Assembly (NCBI RefSeq): GCF_020360975.1
Contig: NW_025408674.1
Location: 124,001 to 188,000 of the forward strand
Length of the DNA: 64,000 nt
Source of the DNA: Hirsutella rhossiliensis
Lineage: Eukaryota > Ascomycota > Sordariomycetes > Hypocreales > Ophiocordycipitaceae
Direction: 5' to 3'
A program made the position numbers and the translations under genes. Shown piece by piece: positions 45,552-56,768 of this stretch (positions within the stretch are counted from its first letter, which is position 1; each line of letters opens with the position of its first letter). The notes beneath the pieces were generated by a model. It made no database searches. It was not told the DNA's origin and saw nothing but the letters and a program-made list of their open reading frames with translations.

Positions 45552-47459
45552 TTATTCTCCCGCGAAAGCATTTGAATACCAGCTCATGTCCACCTCGTCA
45601 ACCGTACCCCACAAATTCACCAACTGGACTAACTTATCGTCCATCCCCTCAGCCGCGAGTATCTCCGCCACCGTCCTATATGCCGAGTCGGTAGCCCCAA
45701 TCATCCAAGCATGCCCAGCGCTCAGTGCCTCGCCGGCGAAATGTAGTGCTCCGTTGGCGGCCGGCATCAGCAATGCCGGCATAACAGTGCTAAACTCATC
45801 GGGGCCGAAGAGGGCGAACGCGCCCACCGCGTCTTCGCCATCGTACCAGTTCCAGATATGCGAGTCGACATACTGCGACTTCAGGAACTCATAGGTGACG
45901 TTATGCATAACTGCGAGGTTGCGGAGGGTCATTTCGACGATTCTTTTACGCCCCTCTACTTTGCCGTAGTAGGAGCTCAGGCGAGCACTGTCTTGGCCCC
46001 AGGTATAGGAGGCGATCATGGTCCCGGCTGCTCCGTGGGTGTCAACACCGTATGACGGGTAGACGCAGCGGCGGATGGGGAGGTCGGAATAGGATTGCCC
46101 GCCCTGGAAGGAGCCGGAGTCAAGCTCCTCCCACCTATACGTTGAGACAGAGTGAGCCGATTGCATCTAGGGGAGGGGTGCCTGCATCTGGTACGAACCA
46201 TCGAGATTTGAACTTCATGCCGATTTTCCCGGCAGGATCGTACTGGAGTTCCCGGATGGCGGCCTTCTTGCGGTAATCGAGATCTAGCTCAGTCATGTCC
46301 ATAGCTTGCATGGCGCCCAAGGGTACGGTATTGATGACATGATCGTACACCTTGTCCTTGCAGCCCTCAATGGCAACCTTTAAGCCACCGTTGGGAGCTG
46401 GCTTGATGGCCGTCGCGCGTTTCCCGACCTCAACCGGCTTCTTGATGATGCTGGCCATTCCGTAGGTAACGCGGTCCATGCCACCTTCAACGCAAAGCCA
46501 GCTATCGATGGGAGCTTTGTTGAAGATCCACAGTTCAATGACAGCTTGTGTCAGAGACATGGTGTCGAAATGCGAGGTGGCGTCAGTGATTGTCTCGAGC
46601 CAGTTGATCTGCTCGGCCGAGAAGCCCTTCGTGACCAAATACTCTCTCACGGAGAGTTTATCGTGCTGCAGTAGTGTGTTGAAGCCTCCGTGAAAGTCTG
46701 CATCCAACGCCCGCAATAGGTATTAAGCATTACGGTATTGGGCGACAGGGTGGAGAATGTGTCGTTGTTAATAGTTCCGCCTCCCGAGATGGGACCTTGA
46801 AGGTCTTAGCTGAAGGGATAACTTGGCCATAGACCAATTTGCTATTGAACAAGCGGAATGTGTTGTTGGCGGTGAATATATAAGGGATCAGCTTTATAGG
46901 CTGCTCTTCCGGCTTGAGCTTAGAGTTAATGTAAGGAATTAAAGAATTGTTGGCCTTTCCGATGATTCGATCCATCCAAGCCAGCCCTGGAAACCTCATG
47001 GCTCCGACGTCCTGCTCTATTATTAGCGACCCACAGCATGAGTAAAGCATTGTAACAACGAACATAGTAGTCGTAATAATCAGGCTGTCCTGGCTTCGAA
47101 GCGTTCCACCTCTTTTCGTCAAATCGGTGAGTGTATACCCGCCCTCCGATGCGCTGGGTCGAATCTAGAATCTCGTAGTCGATGTCGAGACTATCTAGGA
47201 GAACTGCAGCGTAAAGGCCTGCAAGTCCGCCACCGATGATACCAACTTTAAAATTCGAGACTCCGGACGACGTCCTATTTCTTCGAAAATCGCCATAGTG
47301 GGATGACCTGGAAAGAAGCTCCTTCAAAAACAGCCCTCGTGTGTTTGGCGCAATTGATGAAGCGCCGGTGTCGTTCCCAAGAGCAACAGGCTCTGCAAAG
47401 GCGCTGGACGTGAGAGCCAAGGCACTCAAAGCGCTCGGCACGAGGCTCAGAAATCGCAT
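45552..47459 (-). pseudogene. Broken flavin amine oxidase (L-amino-acid-oxidase-like)
   Basis: The gene begins with a signal peptide (MRFLSLVPSALSALALTSSA) and an FAD-binding Rossmann motif (VGIIGGGLAGLYAAVLLDSL, then RIGGRVYTH), and ends with the family's FAD-binding tail (LHFAGEALSAGHAWMIGA). Family members oxidise amino acids to keto acids, ammonia and H2O2, often outside the cell. Exon 1 is 47459-47064; an intron at 47063-47012 and another at 46198-46135 have normal splice sites. Within the middle exon the protein similarity changes frame twice, near 46793 and near 46714, with no splice signals to explain either. The original frame meets a stop at 46730, leaving about 225 residues without the substrate domain. 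Everything else is well preserved, so the damage looks recent, or one shift could be a sequencing error. The neighbouring GH18 gene is intact. Confidence 0.75.
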
Positions 47460-48918
47460 GGCCGGAACAAGGTCGACGTTCAAGAAAGCAGGAGGCAAAT
47501 CCACGCTCAGTGATGAAAGGAAGTGCAGTTGAGCACTTCAAGTTGTCTACGCCAGATCGTAATGCGGCGGGTAGGCGGCGGCCTTTGTACTGCCCTGTCG
47601 CGTACGACAAGACAGCGCCGTGGGGTTCAATTATGCATGGCCGGGTTACATGTTGCTCAACCATCTTCAAGCCCATTACCGACGACAGTCCTAAGGAGAT
47701 GTTGTCAAACCGGAATAGGCAGCATCTCTCGAGTCAAAATATTTACCGTTTTCGTGTTGTCGTATTCAATGATCCTAGATGGCTGTACGAATCATATTAG
47801 CAGCTCATATAGGAAGAAGTACGAAACAGCTGCCGCTCGAGCCGGCTGTATATAGCTTGCCGCTGTTGCCCACTTGCCACGGTGCACGGTATATATGTCT
47901 TGCACTGGGGCCAGAGCGCCTCGCAGGAATGCAAGTCTTCAAGCTGGGCGTCCCTGACCCCAACCTGAGCGTCCCTGACATCATCACCTTGGGGCATGGC
48001 CCTTGGGTACCTTGGAGAACTGGATCGCTCTCTGGCTTTATTAGGTTCAACTGGTCTTCTCTTTAGAAATGTCTCAGTCAGTCATGCCAGAGAAATGCAG
48101 CTCCCCTGACAACGAGAAGATCGAGGTGACTAGACGAAGGGGGAAAAAACCCAGAGGAAAGGCAGCCTGGACTGAAAGAAGTGGTGCGCCGAGTACTTAT
48201 CATAGGAAAAATGGCATTAAATGTACTTGAGCTCGCATAAAATCGGCAAAGCATGTATATAGTAGATCCGAGTCGGAACGCGGGAACCTTAAACTGGCTA
48301 TGTAACTTCAATGAGCCGCCGTTAACACATGCATTATCCCTGTTGCAATAAATAGTAGACTTGGCGGGAGATATGTATAGCTTTAAGAGACGAAGCTAAA
48401 GGCGGCTTAGTAGCGAAATTGGTAAAGAAGATGTCCAGATGCTATAGAGGTATAGCCGTCTACATAGGCTATAGCTACCTACAGAGCTATCACGATGCCC
48501 TAGATCTCCATTAGCGGAACTAGCCGTCCGCGACCACTTCCTAACGGGCACGTGGGGACGCTACTTTCCGAATCCAGAAGCCCGGTGGTTAATAGTAGCG
48601 TACGAGGTACCGAGGCCATCCACATCGACCCCCCCCCCCCTTAGGTGTCCTCTGTGCCCGTATTATCCTCCCTATATCTAATCCGTATTAGGTAACGTAC
48701 CCCACTGCGCCATTGCTGCAAATAAAAGAGGATTATTATAGCGATCTACCTAGACAGACCTAGAGACCTCAACTCGTTCGGACCTTCTTCTCGACAAGAT
48801 AACCCAGAGATCCAATTCGTCCAAATGTGTCGCCTGCAAGGGGAATTGAAATTACACGCTTTCAAGCTTAGGTATATCGACAACTGGCAAGACTATAGGA
48901 CCGAGACTAGAAAGGAGT
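47460..48918. other. Intergenic region of mixed composition
   Basis: Promoter side of the oxidase relic and 3' flank of the chitinase gene. The part 48340-48760 has patches rich in CTATAG/TAGC and a poly-C run near 48630 and may hold old RIP-affected fragments. No gene supported. Confidence 0.5.
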
Positions 48919-51900
48919 CTAGAAAAGCATGGCAAAGACGGCCAACGCAGCCCAGGCGCTGACAAAAGTCTGTGCGGCACCGGCAGTCAGGACAGCCTTG
49001 GCCTGGCCGTCGACGGGGAGGGCGCCCGAGGGAGCGGCCGCCGAAGCGACGCGCTGGATGGCCGTGGTGTTTGCGCTGTTCGGGAGCCGATGGATAGACT
49101 CTGCGCCGGCGACGGGGCTGGACTGGGTGGAAGCGCGGTTGGCGGCTTCAGGGTGGGGCTGGGGCGAAACGCGCTGGGCGGCTTCAGAGTCGACCATGAG
49201 TGAGACGCCATGGTTGACTTCAGGATTTGACTGGGCCGGGACGCGGTGATTGGCTTCAGCGTTAGTCGAAGATCGGTGGCCAGCTCCAGGATTTGACTGG
49301 GGCGAAACGCGGTAGTTGGCCTCCGAGTCAGCCTGAGCCGAGACGCCGTGCCCGGCTTCCGGGTTGGAGTGGGGCGAAACGCGGTAGTTGACCTCCGAGT
49401 CAGCCTGAGCCGAGACGCCGTGCCCGGCTTCCGGGTTGGAGTGGGGCGAAACGCGGTAGTTGACCTCCGAGTCAGCCTGAGCCGAGACGCCGTGCCCGGC
49501 TTCCGGGTTGGAGTGGGGCGAAACGCGGTAGTTGACCTCCAAGTCAGCCTGAGCCGAGACGCCGTGCCCGGCTTCCGGGTTGGACTGGGGCGAAACGCGC
49601 AGGGCGGCTTCAGAGCTGGCCTGGGCCGACACAGGGTGGCTGGGCCTGGGGGTGCAGCTGAGGGTCGGCTTGGAGCCAGAGAGGCGTCCAGCACCGGAGG
49701 CAGAGCCGCCCACGGGGGGCTGCGAGCCAGGGTGTTTCTGGTGGTTGTGCTCACCCTCTTTGCCGGCACCGCTCGCACCAGACTGGCCATTGACCTTGGC
49801 TTGGACGTCGACCTTGGCCTGGATATCGACCCGGGCGGGTTCTGCAAGCTTGTCGGAGGTTTGTCCGTCGGAGCCGCCGGGAAGGTGTCCGTTGGGGCCG
49901 CTGGAATGGGCCTTGCCGGAGCGAGAATCGGTCCTGCCCGGACCAGAAGTAGGAGCGGCGTCAGTAGCGTGGCAGCCGAGCTCCGTCGCGCACATGGCGA
50001 CGACGCGGCCAGCCACGGACACAGAGATGGGCTCAACGCCGGCATCCGGAGCCACGTCGACAGTCGGGGTCGCCGGGCTAGCGTCGATGGGGCAGACGGT
50101 GGTGAAGACGGACTGGGTGAGGGTTACGGCCGAGGGGCCAGCGCAGGCAGCCTTGTCGGGGCACGCGACGGTGATCTGCTTGATGACGATTACGAAGACG
50201 GTCTTGACGACCATGCCGTCGGCGTTGATGGCCGGGATCATGTAATCGGGAAGGTTGCAAAGCGCGCACGGAACGGTGACGCTGGTCCGGGTGGCAGCGT
50301 GGCTCGACTGAGTGCCGGAGGAGGCGGAGGAAGAGACGGTCTCGTCCGAAGCCGACGAAGCCGACGAAGCCGATGAAGCCATGAGCGAGCTAGTCGGGAC
50401 GACCGATGACGACGATGACGACAGCCGAGGGAGCGCAGGCGTAGTCTTGTTGCCCCATTGATTGCCCGAGCTGGCCAAGGCAGAGCTGCTGGAGGTCAGG
50501 ATGCGAGCGGAACTCGAGTTCGGAGCCGTGGACGTGGTCATCTGCTTTGAAGTAGCAGAAGAGGCCTTGGAAGTGGACGCTGTCGTGGTGGACGCCGTCG
50601 TCTTGGGCTTGGCCTGACCCCTGATGTTGGCGTAGCGCGAGTCTGGGTATTCCTGACAGCTACGGCTACGATCAAGCTGGCCGAGCGCCTTGGCGGCAGC
50701 GACATACAGCGCATTCTTGCCGGGCAGGTCATGGTTGACATCCCACATAAAGGTGCCGGCAAGGCCCTTGTCCTTGACGTATTGTGCCTTGGTGGCAATA
50801 GTCTGTGTGTTATCAAAGCTGGCGAGCTGCTTCGTCGCCTTGTTGTAGCCAATGCAGGCTACGGCTTCGTCGTCGCATGTTATGTCGAACTCGTCGAGCT
50901 TCATGTCCTTGAGCGACTCGGACGCGACGAAATTCCTCGTCGTCTTCTTGTCTCCTGGCTGCAAAAGGTCGCGAAAGACTTGAGCGTAGGACGGGAGGCC
51001 AAGAACCATCTTACTGGCAGAGATGCCCTTGGTTTTAAGCGCTTCAATGCCTTCGTCGGTGGACATTTGGGTGCCGTTGGGGTTTTTCTTGCTCCGGAAG
51101 AGGTTGGCATTATGTAGAAGCACATCTCCCCATGAGCCGGTATAGTCATACGCCATGATGTACCAGAAGTCGAGGACGGGGATGAGGTCATCAAAGGACA
51201 GGTGACTATGCCACCAGGAGCTGGCCGAGGTCGCTAGGGTAAGGAGGAAGTGATAGCCGCTGTAGGACTCCTTGAGCCCGTCGAGCTTCTGCCGAAGGGC
51301 CTTGAGAAGCTCTGCGTGGTCCTTGCTTTCCTTGGCCCCCACTGGGTACTCCCAGTCGATGTCGAGGCCGTCGAAGCCGCCGTCGAGCATGAGCTGCGTG
51401 GCCGTTTCGACAAATCGCTCGCGGCTCTCAACCGTGCTGGCGGCAGAGGCAAACCACGCCTTCTCCTCGTCCTTAGGCCATCCGCCAATGGACAGCACCG
51501 TCTTGACATGAGGGTTGGCCTGCTTGAAAAGGAAGAGCTGAGCCCACTTGCCACCGGCGTTTTCGGCTATCATCCGAGTTAGACGATGCTGCATCGAGGG
51601 AGAAATCGTTTCAAGGCAGAGACGGGGGGGTCCCTCCAGGCGGACATACTCTGGGTGGTAGAACCAACGTCGGCGACAGGCTCGCGTTGCTCGCTGCGAG
51701 AGCCATGAGTATTTTGCTATTTTGGATCGCCCTTGACTGGTTGGGCACGGTGGTACAAGGGCCGAACACTTACACGGTGCCATCGGGGAGGACTTTGCCG
51801 AAGGCGTACATAATGTGGGAGATGTCGGCGGCATCGACGTCCCGCAGCTCCTTGTTAGCCCTAGATTACACGCCGGATCAGCAAAACCGAAAGCGGGCTC

Positions 51901-52069
51901 GGCAGCCAGACGAGACGAGGGGATCATACCAGTATGGCCAGTAGACCATGTTGACGTAAGAGGCTCCGGAGCGTTTCTCGAGAGCGTCAGCGGGCTGCGA
52001 CGGCGATGCAAGACCGACGACGGCCTGCATGGCGACGAGGGCCGCCACGCATGTCCTGAACAAGGACAT
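48919..52069 (-). CDS. Secreted GH18 chitinase with Ser/Thr-rich repeat tail and probable GPI anchor
   Basis: Predicted exons 52069-51930, 51860-51774, 51693-51650 and 51566-48919 give 972 residues. Signal peptide MSLFRTCVAALVAMQAVVGL, then a Kex2-like KR before SGASYVNMVYWPYW. The GH18 barrel shows SIGGW (116-120), the catalytic DxxDxDxE in GFDGLDIDWEYP with acid E163, MAYDYTGSWG and MWDVNHD, so it should cleave beta-1,4 chitin bonds by the substrate-assisted mechanism. After residue ~420 come a long Ser/Thr region, a Cys-containing module (TVPCALCNLPDY ... ACPDKAACAG), and Ala/Ser/Gln/Pro repeats. The last ~20 residues are hydrophobic (FVSAWAALAVFAMLF) after small residues, fitting a GPI signal and hence wall or membrane attachment. 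The two small exons restore continuity from ADISHIMYAFGKV to the barrel and use consensus splice sites, but are predictions. Large exon and catalytic region are sure. Confidence 0.88.
49312..49599 (-). repeat. 72-bp coding minisatellite in the chitinase tail
   Basis: Four nearly identical 72-bp units start at about 49312, 49384, 49456 and 49528, each coding 24 residues (pattern VSPHSNPEAGHG then VSAQADSEVNYR). Degenerate relatives flank the array on both sides (about 49080-49311 and 49600-49640). The length keeps the frame. Confidence 0.93.
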
Positions 52070-53470
52070 GATGGTCAAGATTTTACAGAAAGCTGAGTGA
52101 TTCGAGGCTTTTCTTGCGAAATGGAATTCTGGTTGGGATTAAAAAGGAGTGTGCTTGCGACGAGGCAAGGGTAACAAACGACAATAAGGAGCGACGTGCG
52201 TAAAACGAGTGACGTGAACTAACGGAACGAGTTTGTGATGATGGTTGAGGAGCGAGAGAGAAGGGGAGGAAGGGGAAGAGGAGGTTAGGGAACATTAGAA
52301 CTGGCCATTATAGGTCGCGTTGAGTGTTATAGGAAGCCCACATAGTTCCACGGCGCCAATGACTAGCCAGCATCATTCCTCGCCTCTTGAAGGGTTGAAA
52401 TTGACTTTTTAATACCAGCATGGGTACCGGAGATAGGTGGCCACGGAAAACAGTGCTACCGCTGGGAGGCTCCACGAAAATTTCAAGCTCCATTTCATGC
52501 TGTCGAAGCCGGCCCACAAGCCCAAATGCCGTCCACGTGCCAGCGGTACGAAGTATAAGTTATACTGGGTACAACCTTGGTCTTTAGGTGGTCCGGTTTA
52601 GACGCTACCTAACTAGACGGCCGGTTGCATTAGGCATTCCGTGGAGAACAATAACAACAAGCATGAAAGAGGGGAAACGGCTCGGACCAGTAATGAGCCA
52701 GGGAGGCTTTTTCCTGACGCCTGATGATGAGCCCCTGGGAGGCGCGGTTTGGGGGTAGTCTTCGGCGAGTGGGCAAGACGGTTGAGCAGTCAATTAGCAT
52801 GGTATTTAATAAAGTAGGCCGAGGTTGAACGCGTACACAGGAGCCGTGTAAAGAGCCAAGGGGTTCTTGACCCAGTTTATGCACACAAAGGGCCAGGGCC
52901 ACAAGCGCACCCCAATGTTCGAAGACTAATAATAAAGATGGGTCCACTCTACGAATACGGAGTACCAGCCCCGTAGCATTAGAGCCTTCAAGCACATCAA
53001 GATAGGACTAGACGAGCCTTATGAGCGGGATCTATAACTTACCCACTCGGCCTTTGTGAGCCAAGTGGGCTGTACCGACCAGGTATTACCTGTTTGTAGT
53101 GGCGACGAATAACGACGAGTAATTGCTTTTTTTCTCCCCATAATCGGCTGACTTCCTCCGTTTGTGATCCCTGCGCGTGGCCAGGTAATTACCCACCGGC
53201 TGTGATGCGTGGCTTGTACCGTCTGCGCCCCAGAAGTGATGGATTCGGGAATTAGGGCTGTGCGTCTTAGGGCATAAGGCGAAGTGGACGTGACATCTGG
53301 CTGCTTGAGGTCAAGGGAAGATTTGAAGCGGGATTTCCCGGCTTATAAGATATAGCTGGGCGAGGCGCGCAACATTACAAGCTGAATGCGCTAGGAATGC
53401 CAGTGTTATAGGACAAAGGCCAGACCTACCAGGTACGAGGTGGAGACAAGCAGAGCCTATGCCTTGAGGA
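52070..53470. other. Chitinase promoter side and border of the AT-rich block
   Basis: No gene supported. Composition is still mixed, with CpA and TpG common, so it has not been RIP-treated. After about 53470 the sequence turns abruptly TA-rich. Confidence 0.55.
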
Positions 53471-55289
53471 ACGTGGTGACGAAAGGTTCTATTAGTTTTC
53501 CCCGGGATAAAAACGCCGCTATTAAATCCCCCCTATATAAATGCCGCCCTCTAATTAGGCACTAAACCTTACCTCTTATCCCTTTGGCTGCGCGAAGGCC
53601 GCACTAAGGTCACGGGCCCCTTAGTACGTAGCTATAATATAGATACAGGCCACGTTGGCTGTAGTAGTAGGAAAACCTTACGCAGCTAATTTTCTACTAT
53701 AAAGCTTTACGCAATTCCTAATAGAGCCGCAATAAGACCTACCGCCGTCAACGCCTTCCTAAGCTATTATAAATAGCTTCGATAAAGCCCTCTTTATACG
53801 GCTAGACTACTATTAGCGCGAGTAGGCAGCTGATAGCATAGTTAGGCCTAACTTTCCCCTAGAGCCTTAAAAAGGGGCTTAATTTAAGCCCCTTTATATA
53901 CTAGAGCGCGAATTTAAGATCTATATACTGCTACCTATACTATTATCGCTTTTCTAGCTCTTTATACCTATTTCCCTAGTAAAGGAATAGGCTAGCTATA
54001 TAAATATAAGTGCGATATAATAGCTCGGCTTAAGGTAAGAATAATTACGATTAAACGTATAGGAAGAAACCTTATATAAAGAGATCTTCCTATAGCTTAG
54101 TACCTTAATTTATATAGGAATATATAAGGAAAAGGTAGTTACTAACTATTAAAGCCCCTTTAGTATCGCTCCTATATACCTAATACTATAATTTATACTA
54201 TATAACCGCTTCTAGCTTCTTTAATAGTATACCCGACCCTTTAACCTTAGCTAAGCCTATAAATTACCCCTTAAGTAGGTTAATAAGTAGTCTAACTATA
54301 TATAACGAGCGTGCCTTAAGCTCTAGGCTTTAAGCGTATACCTTACTATAGATAAGTATATCGTTAGCTATATAGGGAGGTCTTAAAAGACTATAACTAT
54401 CTAGAATAAACCTATACTTATAGGCTTTAAAGTATAAGCTATAGGCTAAGGAGGCTATTTCCTTAGGTAGCTCTAGTATAGCCCTTATAATACTCTTTAT
54501 AAGGGAATATATATTATAGTATAATTAGTTAGGTAGTAAAGATAGCTAGAGGTACTATGCTATATATATTCTATTCTCCTTATTATAAGACTAAAGCTTA
54601 TAAAAAGAAAGGTTTTTCCTCTTTAGTTAAAGTAATAAGTAATCTATTATTACGACTACGGTTAGTAGGCCATAGGAGAGCCGGCTATAGTTATATAATA
54701 AGATAGCTCGGAATAATAGTCGGAATAAGAAGCTACTTAAGCTTAGCTTACCTAGAGTATATATAAGCTAAGTAAGCCTTATATAAATAGATTACTACTT
54801 AGGAGTATAGCTTATAAGTAAGTTATAGTAAGCTATAAAGGGGATCACGGCTAGGTCTATAATCTAAAGATAGTCTCTATAGGTATATATAGCTACTTAC
54901 TTTTACTCCTTTAAATAGATAGCTCTTTAGCTTTTAATATAGATCTTTATTATAATTCTATCTTTAATTTTAATTACCTAGTTATAGTCTATAGTCTATA
55001 ACCTCCGACTTATTACTAATATAATATACTTATTATTACTTAGACTATACCTTATTATATCTATTAATATAAACCCCTTAATAGGTTTATCCCTTAAGAA
55101 TAATACTAGTCGTTATATATTAAAAGCTTTTATTTAGTATAATACCGCGTTACTCTAAGTAATATCGTAACTATTAATATACCTATATAAGAATCTAGAT
55201 TAACTAACTCTAGAGCTACTATATCGCCTTAGGATATAATACGCGAGATTATTACCCTTCGATATAAAGTATAGTTACTTAGGAATAAA
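53471..55289. other. AT-rich RIP-affected DNA, unassigned
   Basis: CpA and TpG are nearly absent and TpA is in great excess, the mark of saturated RIP. I could not assign a domain. On the - strand a frame of about 60 codons (about 54333-54520) is free of stops, and fragments such as LPKEIASLAYSLYFKAYK can be read, which may be a remnant of a transposon protein. GC-richer scraps at 53590-53625 may be unmutated edges. Confidence 0.55.
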
Positions 55290-55699
55290 GGAGGTAATAG
55301 ATTAGTTAGGGACCTTAGAGAAGTAATTAAACTAAAATAGCTAAGACTATTTAATAGTACTTATAGTACGCTTTAAGACTTTCTTACTTAACTTAAGGCC
55401 TACTACTAGTTTTACCCTACTAAACTCTTAGACTTAGTTAAAAAGGTACTTTATATAGGAAATTATTTATCTAGAATAGTACTTACTTAGTTTAGACCTA
55501 TTATAAGGGATTTTCTTAATAATTAACTAGCGTAACGAGATAATAAGATAAATAAAGTCTTTACTAGTTTCTAAGGATTTAAAGAAGCTATTATAAAAGT
55601 ATTTAAAATAACTAATAAGGAACGAAAAGCTAAATAGAAACTTTAAGAACTTTAATAAAAGATCTTTATAAGAATATACCCTTATATTCCTATTCTACT

Positions 55700-56410
55700 A
55701 TTATAAAGAAATAATAGGCATAGGGAGGCTTTATAGAATAAGCTAGTAAAAAGAGGCTCTATAATACAGTCTAAGGGAATAACCCTTAAAAGTCAAAGAC
55801 CTCTACTAAACATCTATACCTTCCTCTAGGAAAAGCGGGTTAGGATAAGCCTATCCTTATAAACAAAAATATGCATAAAAGGCATAAGTTAATTACGAGC
55901 AGAACGGATACCTTATTGCCTATTTTGGCCTAGCGGTTCCGAAGATATCCGCGATACGAGAATAGGTAGGGCATAGAACATTCTAGTTAAATCCACTACT
56001 TATGCCAGAACCTATAGTCTTACGTTAACCATCACGCTACAATTAGACCACCTACTAAGTTAGGAAGATATACTATAGATAGAGCTTTTTAAGCACTATA
56101 GAATGTGCTAGAAAGATAACTAATTGGTCTACTAGTAGGCGAGCAATGGTCTATAAAAGACGAAGGATTTCCCTAGGAGTAGTAGATAGAATAAGTAAGT
56201 TCGCATGTATCTTTTACAACGCTATTCTTTTAATATATTATTCGGCCCCTTATATGCTCGTTATAAATTCCGGACAAAATCCTACCCTATACTCCTTCGA
56301 CCGATCTTTCCGCTTACGTTATCGATTACCCGATTCTACGCTTATTGCTTATACCTTCTTACAATCTTAGTATTAAATTATACTATAAAGTTCTATTAAG
56401 TTACCTTAAA
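55700..56410. mobile_element. Insertion inside the gypsy gag, largely spared by RIP
   Basis: Gag similarity stops soon after 55690 and resumes at about 56448, so roughly 700 bp were inserted (borders approximate). Unlike its surroundings the segment keeps many CpA and TpG, for example in 55980-56040. No coding domain is visible. Its - strand has a tRNA-like stretch (about 56075-55975) with GATGGTTAACGTAAGACT and a B-box-like GGATTTAAC, so it may be a tRNA-derived SINE or a solo LTR. The + frame at 56146-56370 has no known domain. Confidence 0.5.
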
Positions 56411-56726
56411 ACTTAATTAAGATAATAAACCTCTTATATTATAATTTTATAATAAGCTTAAAGAAGAAGTTAAGGACGAGCTTTATAAGGAAAATCGACT
56501 TAATAACCTCTTAAACTATATTACTATAGTAGTATAAATTAACGATAAATAGTATACGTAATACTAAGAAAAGAAATAAGGAAAAGGAAACTAGAACCTT
56601 TCTTATAAGAATAACTTTAATTAACGCGCTAACTATAAAAAGAAGCGCGAAACTCCTATTACCTATACCTATATAACTAACCTAAGTAGGATAGATCTAA
56701 ATATAATATAAAAAAGTAAAGGAAAG

Positions 56727-56768
56727 TATTTTAACTATAGGAAACTTATATATTACTTTAAAGAATAT
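56727..56768 (+). other. RIP-mutated CCHC zinc knuckle of gag
   Basis: The segment reads YFNYRKLIYYFKEY; Tyr stands at all four metal positions of the Cx2Cx4Hx4C spacing. C to Y (TGY to TAY) and H to Y (CAY to TAY) are exactly the changes that RIP makes on the two strands. Confidence 0.75.

Noticed and set aside
45353..45894. + strand frames over the oxidase 3' end
   Set aside because: Antisense to the conserved C-terminal FAD-binding region of the oxidase relic.
49348..50376. 342-codon + frame antisense to the chitinase tail
   Set aside because: Open only because the 72-bp repeat has length 3n; the - strand carries the signal peptide, catalytic domain and anchor in one consistent model.
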